NCBI GenBank assembly: GCA_965657965.1
Contig: CBFHQM010000007.1
Location: forward strand, 1 to 64,000
DNA from: UBA8752 sp965657965
GTDB lineage: Bacteria > Bacteroidota > Bacteroidia > Flavobacteriales_D > Sanyastnellaceae
DNA: 64,000 nucleotides
Direction of reading: 5' to 3'
Shown here: in pieces, positions 9,346-15,815 of the stretch
How the letters are laid out: each line of letters opens with the position of its first letter
Numbering within the stretch: the stretch's first letter is position 1
Notes under the pieces: generated by a model
Database searches by the model: none
What the model was told of the DNA's origin: nothing
Seen by the model: only the letters and a program-made list of their open reading frames with translations
Program-made: the position numbers and the translations under genes

Positions 9346-10632
9346 ATGACCGATACCGCAAGCCTGAAATTTGAAGACAAAGAAATTGAACTGCCCGTTG
9401 TCCGCGGTTCTGAAGGAGAGGTGGCACTGGACATCTCGAAATTGCGTGGTCAAACTGGCTTGATTACGCTGGACAAAGGTTACAAGAATACAGGTGCGAC
9501 AACGAGTGCCATTACCTTCTTGAACGGAGAAGAGGGCATTTTGCGTTACCGTGGATATTCCATCGAGGACTTGGCGGAAAACGCCTCCTTCATGGAGGTG
9601 GCCTATTTGTTGGTCTACGGTGATTTGCCCGATCAAGAGCGTCTAGACTGGTTCCAAGACAGCGTACGCATGCACACGCTGGTTCACGAAAACATGAAGC
9701 GCTTTTTTGAAGCCTTCCCTATGGGTGCTCACCCTATGGGCATGTTGAGTGCCATGTCTTCTACCCTGTCTACATTTTATCCCGGAAGCCAAGACCCCAA
9801 CCGTTCGGTCGAAGACATTGAGCTTACGATTCACAGGTTGATTGCCAAGTTGCCGACCCTGGCCGCTCAGTGCTACAAGCACAACATGGGGCACCCGACG
9901 GTATACCCCGCCAATGACCTTTCGTACACGGAGAACTTCCTGTACATGATGTTTGGCCTGCCTACAGAAGACTACGAGATTGATCCCGTCATCAACGACG
10001 CGATGAACAAGCTCTTGATCTTGCACGCGGACCACGAGCAAAACTGCAGCACGTCAACCGTGCGCATTGTGGGCAGTTCCCAAGCCAACCTGTACTCTTC
10101 CATTTCTGCTGGAATTTCCGCATTGTGGGGGCCACTGCATGGTGGTGCAAACCAAGCCGTGATCGAAATGCTCGAGCAGATCAAAGCCGATGGCGGTGAT
10201 CTCCAGAAGTGGATTGACAAGGCCAAAGACAAGTCGGACAGTTTCCGATTGATGGGCTTTGGTCACCGTGTCTACAAGAATTTTGACCCGCGTGCCCGCA
10301 TCATCAAAAAGTCTGCGGACGAAGTGTTGGCCAAGTTGGGCATCAACGACCCTGTATTGGACATTGCCAAGAAGTTGGAGGCTGTGGCACTCGAAGACGA
10401 GTACTTCGTTCAGCGCGGTCTTTATCCCAATGTGGATTTCTACAGCGGCATCATTTACCGTGCCTTGGGCATCCCTACCGAAATGTTCACGGTCATGTTT
10501 GCGTTGGGTCGCCTGCCAGGGTGGATCGCCCAATGGAAGGAAATGAACGAAAACGGAGAGCCCATTGGTCGCCCACGACAGGTGTACACAGGGCACAATG
10601 ACCGTCCTGTGAAGCCCATTGCTCAACGCTGA
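9346..10632 (+). CDS. gltA: Citrate synthase (type II, hexameric)
   Basis: Condenses acetyl-CoA and oxaloacetate to citrate, the entry step of the TCA cycle. With the start at 9346 the protein is 428 residues, matching GltA-type synthases with the small N-terminal beta domain (about 425-435). MTDTASLKFEDKEIELPVVR aligns well with the E. coli N-terminus; an ATG five codons upstream (9331) is the alternative. Landmarks include GHPTVYPAND, ADHEQNCSTSTVR, GPLHGGANQA and the catalytic-His motif FGHRVYKNFDPRA near residue 305, then NVDFYSGIIYRALGIP with the catalytic Asp region. A hairpin lies just upstream. The stop overlaps the start of the next gene by one base (TGATG), indicating translational coupling with an enoyl-CoA hydratase-like protein. 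Confidence 0.97.
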   Translation: MTDTASLKFEDKEIELPVVRGSEGEVALDISKLRGQTGLITLDKGYKNTGATTSAITFLNGEEGILRYRGYSIEDLAENASFMEVAYLLVYGDLPDQERLDWFQDSVRMHTLVHENMKRFFEAFPMGAHPMGMLSAMSSTLSTFYPGSQDPNRSVEDIELTIHRLIAKLPTLAAQCYKHNMGHPTVYPANDLSYTENFLYMMFGLPTEDYEIDPVINDAMNKLLILHADHEQNCSTSTVRIVGSSQANLYSSISAGISALWGPLHGGANQAVIEMLEQIKADGGDLQKWIDKAKDKSDSFRLMGFGHRVYKNFDPRARIIKKSADEVLAKLGINDPVLDIAKKLEAVALEDEYFVQRGLYPNVDFYSGIIYRALGIPTEMFTVMFALGRLPGWIAQWKEMNENGEPIGRPRQVYTGHNDRPVKPIAQR

Positions 10633-11405
10633 TGTTGGATGGCGCTTTGGTCGAAGGCGTCCGCTGTGAAGTGGACGACCGTGGTGTAGCTGCTGTAACA
10701 TTTGCGCACCCGCGCTCCAACAGTTTGCCCGCGGCTGTGCTGTCTGAATTGGCCGCTACCCTCCGCGGACTTGGAGACAATTCCAAGGTGCGCGTGGTGG
10801 TGTTGGGGTCAGCGGGGGACCGTGCGTTTTGTGCGGGCGCTTCTTTCGACGAACTGGTGGCCATCTCCAACCCCGAACAGGGGCTGTCTTTCTTCATGGG
10901 GTTTGCCAACGTAATCAATGCGATTCGGTGCATTCCTCAGTTGGTGATTGGACGGGTGCAAGGAAAAACCGTTGGCGGTGGTGTAGGATTGGCCTCTGCA
11001 ACGGATTACTGCTTGGCTACGAAATTTGCTTCGGTCAAACTCAGCGAGTTGGCGGTGGGCATTGGTCCCTTTGTTGTCGGTCCCGCGGTAGAGCGCAAGC
11101 TTGGCGTGTCGGGCATGTCGGAATTGGCTGTGGATGCCACCGAATGGCGGTCTGCTGATTGGGCGGCGCAACGCGGTTTGTATGCCGGTGTTTACGACAG
11201 TGCTGCGGATTTGGATGCTGCGGTCGATGCACTTGCTGGGCGTTTGGCTGCGTCGAACCCGGAGGCCATGTCGGAATTGAAGCGCACCTTTTGGGCAGGC
11301 ACCGAAGAGTGGGACACGCTGTTGTCTGAACGTGCCGCCATTTCGGGAAGGTTGGTATTGTCGGCGTTTACGCGCAATGCGATTGCCAAATTCAAGGCGA
11401 AATAA
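10632..11405 (+). CDS. Enoyl-CoA hydratase/isomerase (crotonase family)
   Basis: A 257-residue crotonase-fold protein. The oxyanion-hole and active-site region reads GKTVGGGVGLASATDYCLAT near residues 111-130, and LSELAVGIGPFVVGP near residues 138-152. The second carries the glutamate equivalent to Glu164 of rat crotonase, while the position of Glu144 is occupied by Gly, so the reaction may be an isomerisation or a hydration with altered chemistry. Family members with this pattern are often annotated as methylglutaconyl-CoA hydratases; that is recall, not proof. Its ATG overlaps the gltA stop codon by one base, so it is probably translated from the gltA transcript. HMG-CoA lyase, the next leucine-degradation enzyme, is encoded 21 kb away at 31.9 kb. 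No signal peptide is present. Confidence 0.88.
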   Translation: MLDGALVEGVRCEVDDRGVAAVTFAHPRSNSLPAAVLSELAATLRGLGDNSKVRVVVLGSAGDRAFCAGASFDELVAISNPEQGLSFFMGFANVINAIRCIPQLVIGRVQGKTVGGGVGLASATDYCLATKFASVKLSELAVGIGPFVVGPAVERKLGVSGMSELAVDATEWRSADWAAQRGLYAGVYDSAADLDAAVDALAGRLAASNPEAMSELKRTFWAGTEEWDTLLSERAAISGRLVLSAFTRNAIAKFKAK

Positions 11406-11491
11406 AGCGTCTCTTGTATTGCACATGAGGCGGTTGACGACCGCGATGGACAGGTGGCTCAGGGTCGCATTTGTGACCGAATTTCCCCTTC

Positions 11492-12376
11492 ATGCAAAAT
11501 GGCAGGCGTAAGCGACTCCGTTGGGATCGCATTGGGGCGGTAATCGGGCTGTTTGTTCTCGGGTTGTTTGGTCTTGCGGGCATGGTGCCCGAAGGCGATT
11601 CTTTTCGGGACGCCACGTCCGAGGGTCACGTTGCGGTGGCCTTGTCGTCTCCGTTAGATGCGGAAAGTGCAGGGCAAGTCGATGAGACAGAGCATGCGCC
11701 ATCGGAAACCACAGAACCACAAGACGCACCATCGACGCCTGAGTCCATTGAGGAAGAGGTTGAGACAAGTGGGACAGCCATTGCACCGGTTCCTTCAGGG
11801 CCGCTTCCCCGAAGAGGCATGGCACCTTGCTCATGTTCAAAACACACCATGAGCCTGGCAAGAAATCCGTACACACGGCACCAAAGCCGAGCGCGTACGT
11901 TGCCGGGTAGCTTTTTCGTTAAGGACCAGTCTGAATTGGTCGCAGGAGCGGAAAGAGGCGCTTTAAAGCGTGTACCCGCCATTGGAAAAGGGTATCATTT
12001 GTACGGCCTCAAACACAGTGAGCCCTTCTTGTTGCCTGCTGCGAAAAAAGTACTGGAGACCATGGCCAGCCGTTTTGCCGATGCCATGGAGGGCACGGCA
12101 GACGAAGGCGCCTCCATTCGGATCACCAGTCTCACCCGCACCGAGTCTCAGCAGCGTCGCTTGCGTCGTCGCAATGCCAATGCCTTTAAAGGGCAGAGCA
12201 CGCACAACTACGGTGCCAGTTTTGATGTGGCGTTTATCGACCGCCCTAATGAAACGGTGGGATGCTCTGGTCCCTCATGGGCGTTGCAATCCATATTGCA
12301 GGACATGCAGGAAAAGGGAGAAATTCTCGTGATTCCGGAAGGAAGCTGCATGCACATTACACCTCGGAAGTCATGA
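11492..12376 (+). CDS. DUF5715-like, M15-fold peptidase-like membrane protein
   Basis: A 294-residue protein anchored by one N-terminal helix (IGAVIGLFVLGLFGLAGMV, residues about 14-32). An acidic Thr/Pro/Glu-rich linker runs over residues 40-100 and a globular C-terminal domain follows. That domain contains ITSLTRTESQQRRLRRRNAN, then STHNYGASFDVAF near residue 235 and GSCMHIT near residue 287. The His/Asp of the first and His of the last motif match zinc-ligand spacing in D-Ala-D-Ala carboxypeptidase-like (VanY/M15) folds and the DUF5715 family of Bacteroidota. A role in peptidoglycan turnover is inferred. The stop overlaps the start of a small downstream gene (ATGA), so the two are coupled. 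Confidence 0.72.
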   Translation: MQNGRRKRLRWDRIGAVIGLFVLGLFGLAGMVPEGDSFRDATSEGHVAVALSSPLDAESAGQVDETEHAPSETTEPQDAPSTPESIEEEVETSGTAIAPVPSGPLPRRGMAPCSCSKHTMSLARNPYTRHQSRARTLPGSFFVKDQSELVAGAERGALKRVPAIGKGYHLYGLKHSEPFLLPAAKKVLETMASRFADAMEGTADEGASIRITSLTRTESQQRRLRRRNANAFKGQSTHNYGASFDVAFIDRPNETVGCSGPSWALQSILQDMQEKGEILVIPEGSCMHITPRKS

Positions 12377-12582
12377 AGTACAATGCCTATCGTTTCCTGA
12401 GTTTGCTCAACAGGCTGTGCTTGCCGCAGATTTACAAAAAACCGGATTTGACAAAGCTCACGGCATTTGACAAAGCCATTGTGGGTTGGAAAATCTGGGT
12501 CACCTATCGTTTGCTTGACGCCCAAAGTGCCCAAGTTGTGGCTGAGGCAGATAGGCCCGCCAAAAAGACCCACGGCGCGTAA
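12373..12582 (+). CDS. Small coupled protein of unknown function (69 aa)
   Basis: The ATG overlaps the upstream stop codon in an ATGA configuration, good evidence of translation. The product starts MKYNAYRFLSLLNRLCLPQI and continues with a Lys-rich segment and KAIVGWKIWVTYRLLDAQ. It has one amphipathic or partly hydrophobic region but no clear transmembrane helix and no signal peptide. It resembles short hypothetical proteins I recall from other Bacteroidota, but I cannot name a family. Its last 79 bp overlap, in convergent orientation, the 3' end of the membrane hydroxylase gene, so one of the two C-termini evolves under double constraint. Confidence 0.6.
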   Translation: MKYNAYRFLSLLNRLCLPQIYKKPDLTKLTAFDKAIVGWKIWVTYRLLDAQSAQVVAEADRPAKKTHGA

Positions 12583-13721
12583 CCCCAGCCAAGCCCGCTT
12601 GCGAGAAGAACAGCGGCAGGGACGAAACTGAGGTCCACTGTCCAGGACAAGGCGAGTCGCCCCCTACTCCATCCTTTATTCCATAGCTCGCCCACAGCGG
12701 CCAACGCGCAGAAGACCCAGGTGAGCGCTCCAGCAAGTTCCATTGTACTGATGGTCTCTTTGTTCTCAAGAGCGAGCAAAGCCATGCCCAAGAGCATCAG
12801 CCAGCGGCCCATGAGAACAACCGTAAGCAGTGCAGAGGGCTTTGGGTTGTACTTCTGCTCTTCTCCTGTAATGGCGGGTGCGTTCTGCGCTCCCCCTAAA
12901 CTTTCTGGGTACCAACCAGGAGGCGAAAGGAGAAAACGGAGTTTGTCCCAAAGGCCCGGAATGGTTCGGAGATCTTGCCACAAATCCGAGACAGGCTTCC
13001 ATTGGGCATAAACAGGATTAAAGGAATCAGTGGGTCGAGTAACGCCATAGGTGGGCTTGACCCTTTCTTTTTGAAACGTGCCAAACATCCTGTCCCAGAC
13101 AATGAAGACCCCTGCGTGATTGCGGTCAATGTATTCAGGGTTGCGTCCGTGGTGGACGCGGTGGTGGGAAGGGGTGTTCATGACCCATTCAAGTGGACCC
13201 ATTTGTTGAATCAACTCGGTGTGAATCCAAAATTGATAGAGCAGGTTGATGGCCATGCAGGTCAAAAAAACGGCAGGTGGAAAACCGAGCGCGGCCAAAG
13301 GCCAATACACCCACATGAGCAGGATCTTTTGGAGCACACTTTGGCGCAAGGCAACACCCAGGTTATAGTCCTCGCTCTGGTGGTGAACCGAATGACCAAC
13401 CCACAGAAGGTTGACTTGGTGGCTGAGTCTATGCGCCCAGTAATAGGCGAAATCTGAACAGACAAAGGCGACAATCCAGACCCAAGGTGAACTGTCGACT
13501 GTCCAGCTTCTCCAGCCTTCGCTGGCGTGAAAAACAGCGGTGTAAGCGGCGACCACCAATACTTTGGAGAACAACCCGCTGGACTGATCCATGATTCCGC
13601 AGCCGATGTTGGCCAAGGTGTCTCCGAGCCGGTAGAGTCCAAGTTTGCGCCATTGGTCCCATGCCACTTCAAGCGCGATAAGACTGAAAAACACAGGAAT
13701 AGAGAGGACGATCAGATTCAC
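12504..13721 (-). CDS. Fatty acid hydroxylase / sterol desaturase family membrane di-iron enzyme
   Basis: A 405-residue integral membrane oxygenase. The histidine clusters of the superfamily are present in order: HRLSHQ near residue 97, HSVHHQSEDYNLG near residue 112 and HHRVHHGRNPEYIDRNHAG near residue 187; these bind the di-iron centre. Helices flank these boxes, and a further hydrophobic region of about 110 residues follows (residues 290-400), longer than in minimal C4-hydroxylases. This architecture resembles alkylglycerol monooxygenase-like proteins. The substrate (sterol, ether lipid, fatty acid or carotenoid) cannot be decided. It is convergent with, and overlaps by 79 bp, the small gene upstream of it in the window, and its start faces tRNA-Ser across 75 bp. 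Confidence 0.88.
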   Translation of the reverse strand: MNLIVLSIPVFFSLIALEVAWDQWRKLGLYRLGDTLANIGCGIMDQSSGLFSKVLVVAAYTAVFHASEGWRSWTVDSSPWVWIVAFVCSDFAYYWAHRLSHQVNLLWVGHSVHHQSEDYNLGVALRQSVLQKILLMWVYWPLAALGFPPAVFLTCMAINLLYQFWIHTELIQQMGPLEWVMNTPSHHRVHHGRNPEYIDRNHAGVFIVWDRMFGTFQKERVKPTYGVTRPTDSFNPVYAQWKPVSDLWQDLRTIPGLWDKLRFLLSPPGWYPESLGGAQNAPAITGEEQKYNPKPSALLTVVLMGRWLMLLGMALLALENKETISTMELAGALTWVFCALAAVGELWNKGWSRGRLALSWTVDLSFVPAAVLLASGLGWGYAPWVFLAGLSASATTWALWASSKR

Positions 13722-13753
13722 AGTCTAAAATTAATAAGACCTCTTTGCATTGC

Positions 13754-13787
13754 TTGATGAAAGGCACGGCTGCCTGCTTTACATTTG
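13754..13787 (+). promoter_or_regulatory. Bacteroidota-type promoter of tRNA-Ser
   Basis: The -7 box TACATTTG (13780-13787) matches TAnnTTTG exactly and ends 9 bases before the tRNA 5' end. A TTG at 13754-13756 lies 23 bases upstream, somewhat longer than the usual 19-21, so the -33 element is less certain. Confidence 0.6.
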
Positions 13788-13796
13788 CATCCCATT

Positions 13797-13881
13797 GGAG
13801 AGATGGCAGAGTGGTCGATTGCGGCGGTCTTGAAAACCGCTGTACCGCAAGGTACCGGGGGTTCGAATCCCTCTCTCTCCG
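13797..13881 (+). tRNA. tRNA-Ser (anticodon UGA)
   Basis: An 85-base class II tRNA. The acceptor arms GGAGAGA and TCTCTCC pair perfectly, with discriminator G. The anticodon loop CTTGAAA gives UGA, flanked by a GCGGT/ACCGC stem. A long variable arm (GTACCGCAAGGTAC region) is present as expected for serine. The T arm is GGGGG-TTCGAAT-CCCTC with one wobble pair. CCA is not encoded. A -7 promoter box precedes it and an intrinsic terminator follows within four bases. Confidence 0.97.
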
Positions 13882-13884
13882 CAC

Positions 13885-13916
13885 AAACCCAGGCTGAAAG
13901 GCCTGGGTTTTTTATT
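13885..13916 (+). terminator. Intrinsic terminator of tRNA-Ser
   Basis: AAACCCAGGC and GCCTGGGTTT form a perfect 10-bp stem around the loop TGAAAG. The right arm runs straight into a T-rich tract ending TTTATT. It starts three bases after the mature tRNA 3' end. Confidence 0.92.
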
Positions 13917-14070
13917 GATGTGAGGTCCCGCTAAGGTGTTGATTGGGTGCTCGTCTCCTCTGGGTAGTGGGATATGGATGTTGTTCTGCAAGCTGTCCAT
14001 GTCCTGCATGAAGCGCGAACAGGCATCGCCGTGACGGTGGTGAATTTCTAGGATTTGTACCTTTTATGTC

Positions 14071-15768
14071 ATGAAAGTTGGTTTCATTTTGGTGAACATC
14101 TGTTTGCTCTTTTCTGGATTTTATGCTCAGGCACAGCCTGCTGGCAGGGTTCTCATGATTGGAATTGACGGGGTGCGTCCCGACGCACTGGTTGCGGCGT
14201 CCACTCCCCATTTGGATGACCTCATGTCCGAAGGTTTCTCCACTCTGGATGCATTGAACGATGACATCACCATGAGTGGCCCGGGATGGTCCTCCATTCA
14301 TTGTGGGGTGCGGTCGGGCAAACACAATGTGATCGACAACAGTTTTTCCAACCAGAATTTCATGCAATACCCTGGTTGGCTTGAACGCATCGAGACACTG
14401 TATCCTGAATGGAACACGGCTTCCGTTTGTCAGTGGGGCCCAATCAACGATCAAATCGTAGGGGAAAGTGCCGATTTGGTTTTGAACACCGCTTCGGCTG
14501 CTGCTGCAGCGTCGGCAGCGGTGGAATGGATTGAAAGTTCAAACCCTCATGCGATTTTCGTTCACTTGGACGATCCTGATTATGCGGGACACAGCACGGG
14601 CTTCTCTCCCACTTCGGCGCCCTACTTGAATGCGATTTCAGAGATGGATGAGCTTGTGGGTCTCATGGTGGCTTCGCTTCAAAGCCGTGTCAACTACTCG
14701 GAGGAAAACTGGATGGTCTTGGTGACCACGGACCATGGCGGGAGCGGCACCTCTCATGGGGGGAATTCAGAGGGCGAAAGAAGGGTGTTCATTGGTGCTT
14801 CTTCTCCAACCCTTCCCATAGAAGTGGTTCAAAGGGACACCTTGTGGGTTGTGCCTGAAAGCGAAGACTGCTTGGGGCTGGAGACCGTTTTGAATTTCGC
14901 GGATGGCGATCGGGTCGTACTTGCTGACCATCCGGATTTCCTCGTGGGTACAGAACAAGATTTCACGGTGGAAATGCGACTAAGGTCCACGGTAGCAGGA
15001 GATGTGGCGATGGTGGGCAACAAGGACTGGGGCGCGGGTGTGAACCCGGGTTGGGTGTTCTCCTTTGAGTATCCCGACGGACCTGCTTGGAAGGTCAATT
15101 TGGGCGATGGTTCCAATCGTGCCGATGCCAGTGGTGCTGAGGGAGTGGCCGATGGCCAATGGCACACCTTAACCTGTTCGTTTGATCGGGATGGCATGAT
15201 GCGCCTTTACACCGATGGCGAGTTCAATGCCGAAACGGACATCTCTTCTGTGGGGAATTTGGATGTCGGTGGCGGATTGAGCTTTGGAGCGGACATTCTG
15301 GGGGAGTACGCCATGACTGGGCAACTTGCCGAGGTCCGATTCTGGGGCAAGGCATTGGCAGGAGAAACCATATCTCAGTGGCATTGCAGTGGCCTTAGCG
15401 ATGCGCATCCGGATTGGGCGGACCTTCGCGGATACTGGGCGTTGAATGAAGGGAGCGGCACGGAAGCCTTGGATGGCTCTGGCAATGGTCATCAGGCTGC
15501 TGTCGAAGGGGCAACATGGAGCGCCAATGAAGCGCCTTTCGTGTGGGACTACACCAACACACCCCGTCTTGTAGATGTGCCAGTAACGGCTTTGGCGCAC
15601 ATGTGCGTGCCCATTGATCCGGCATGGAATGTGGACGGTGTCCCGCTCACAGGAACTTGTTATCCTGGAACAGCGCCTCCTTGCCCAGAGGATGTGAATG
15701 AAGACGGTGTCATCAGTGTTTTGGACCTATTGCTGGTCCTTGGGGTGTTTGGTCAGGCTTGCGGGTAA
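14071..15768 (+). CDS. Exported alkaline phosphatase-superfamily phosphodiesterase with LamG-like domain and dockerin-like C-terminus
   Basis: A 565-residue secreted protein. Signal peptide residues 1-21 end in FYAQAQ. The catalytic domain (about 25-260) resembles type I phosphodiesterase/nucleotide pyrophosphatases. Metal-binding positions are visible in MIGIDGVRPDAL, HLDDPDYAGHSTGF, TTDHGG and SHGG. The nucleophile region DITMSGPGWSSIHCG has Ser/Thr where the family has Thr. A concanavalin-like LamG domain follows (about 270-440; LADHPDFLVG, WHTLTCSFDRDG and GQLAEVRFWGKAL). The last 28 residues are one cysteine-bracketed calcium-loop unit (CPEDVNEDGVISV at its start) ending one residue after the last Cys. 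No conventional T9SS tail is seen. The substrate is probably an extracellular phosphodiester. Confidence 0.85.
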   Translation: MKVGFILVNICLLFSGFYAQAQPAGRVLMIGIDGVRPDALVAASTPHLDDLMSEGFSTLDALNDDITMSGPGWSSIHCGVRSGKHNVIDNSFSNQNFMQYPGWLERIETLYPEWNTASVCQWGPINDQIVGESADLVLNTASAAAAASAAVEWIESSNPHAIFVHLDDPDYAGHSTGFSPTSAPYLNAISEMDELVGLMVASLQSRVNYSEENWMVLVTTDHGGSGTSHGGNSEGERRVFIGASSPTLPIEVVQRDTLWVVPESEDCLGLETVLNFADGDRVVLADHPDFLVGTEQDFTVEMRLRSTVAGDVAMVGNKDWGAGVNPGWVFSFEYPDGPAWKVNLGDGSNRADASGAEGVADGQWHTLTCSFDRDGMMRLYTDGEFNAETDISSVGNLDVGGGLSFGADILGEYAMTGQLAEVRFWGKALAGETISQWHCSGLSDAHPDWADLRGYWALNEGSGTEALDGSGNGHQAAVEGATWSANEAPFVWDYTNTPRLVDVPVTALAHMCVPIDPAWNVDGVPLTGTCYPGTAPPCPEDVNEDGVISVLDLLLVLGVFGQACG

Positions 15769-15815
15769 CCCTCGGGCCGCCCCCTCCGTACATTCCCCAA
15801 TGTCATGAACCCCGT

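Noticed and set aside
14058..14065. TACCTTTT as a -7 box for the phosphodiesterase gene
   Set aside because: The last base deviates, it ends only five bases before the ATG, and no TTG lies at the right distance. Too weak to list.
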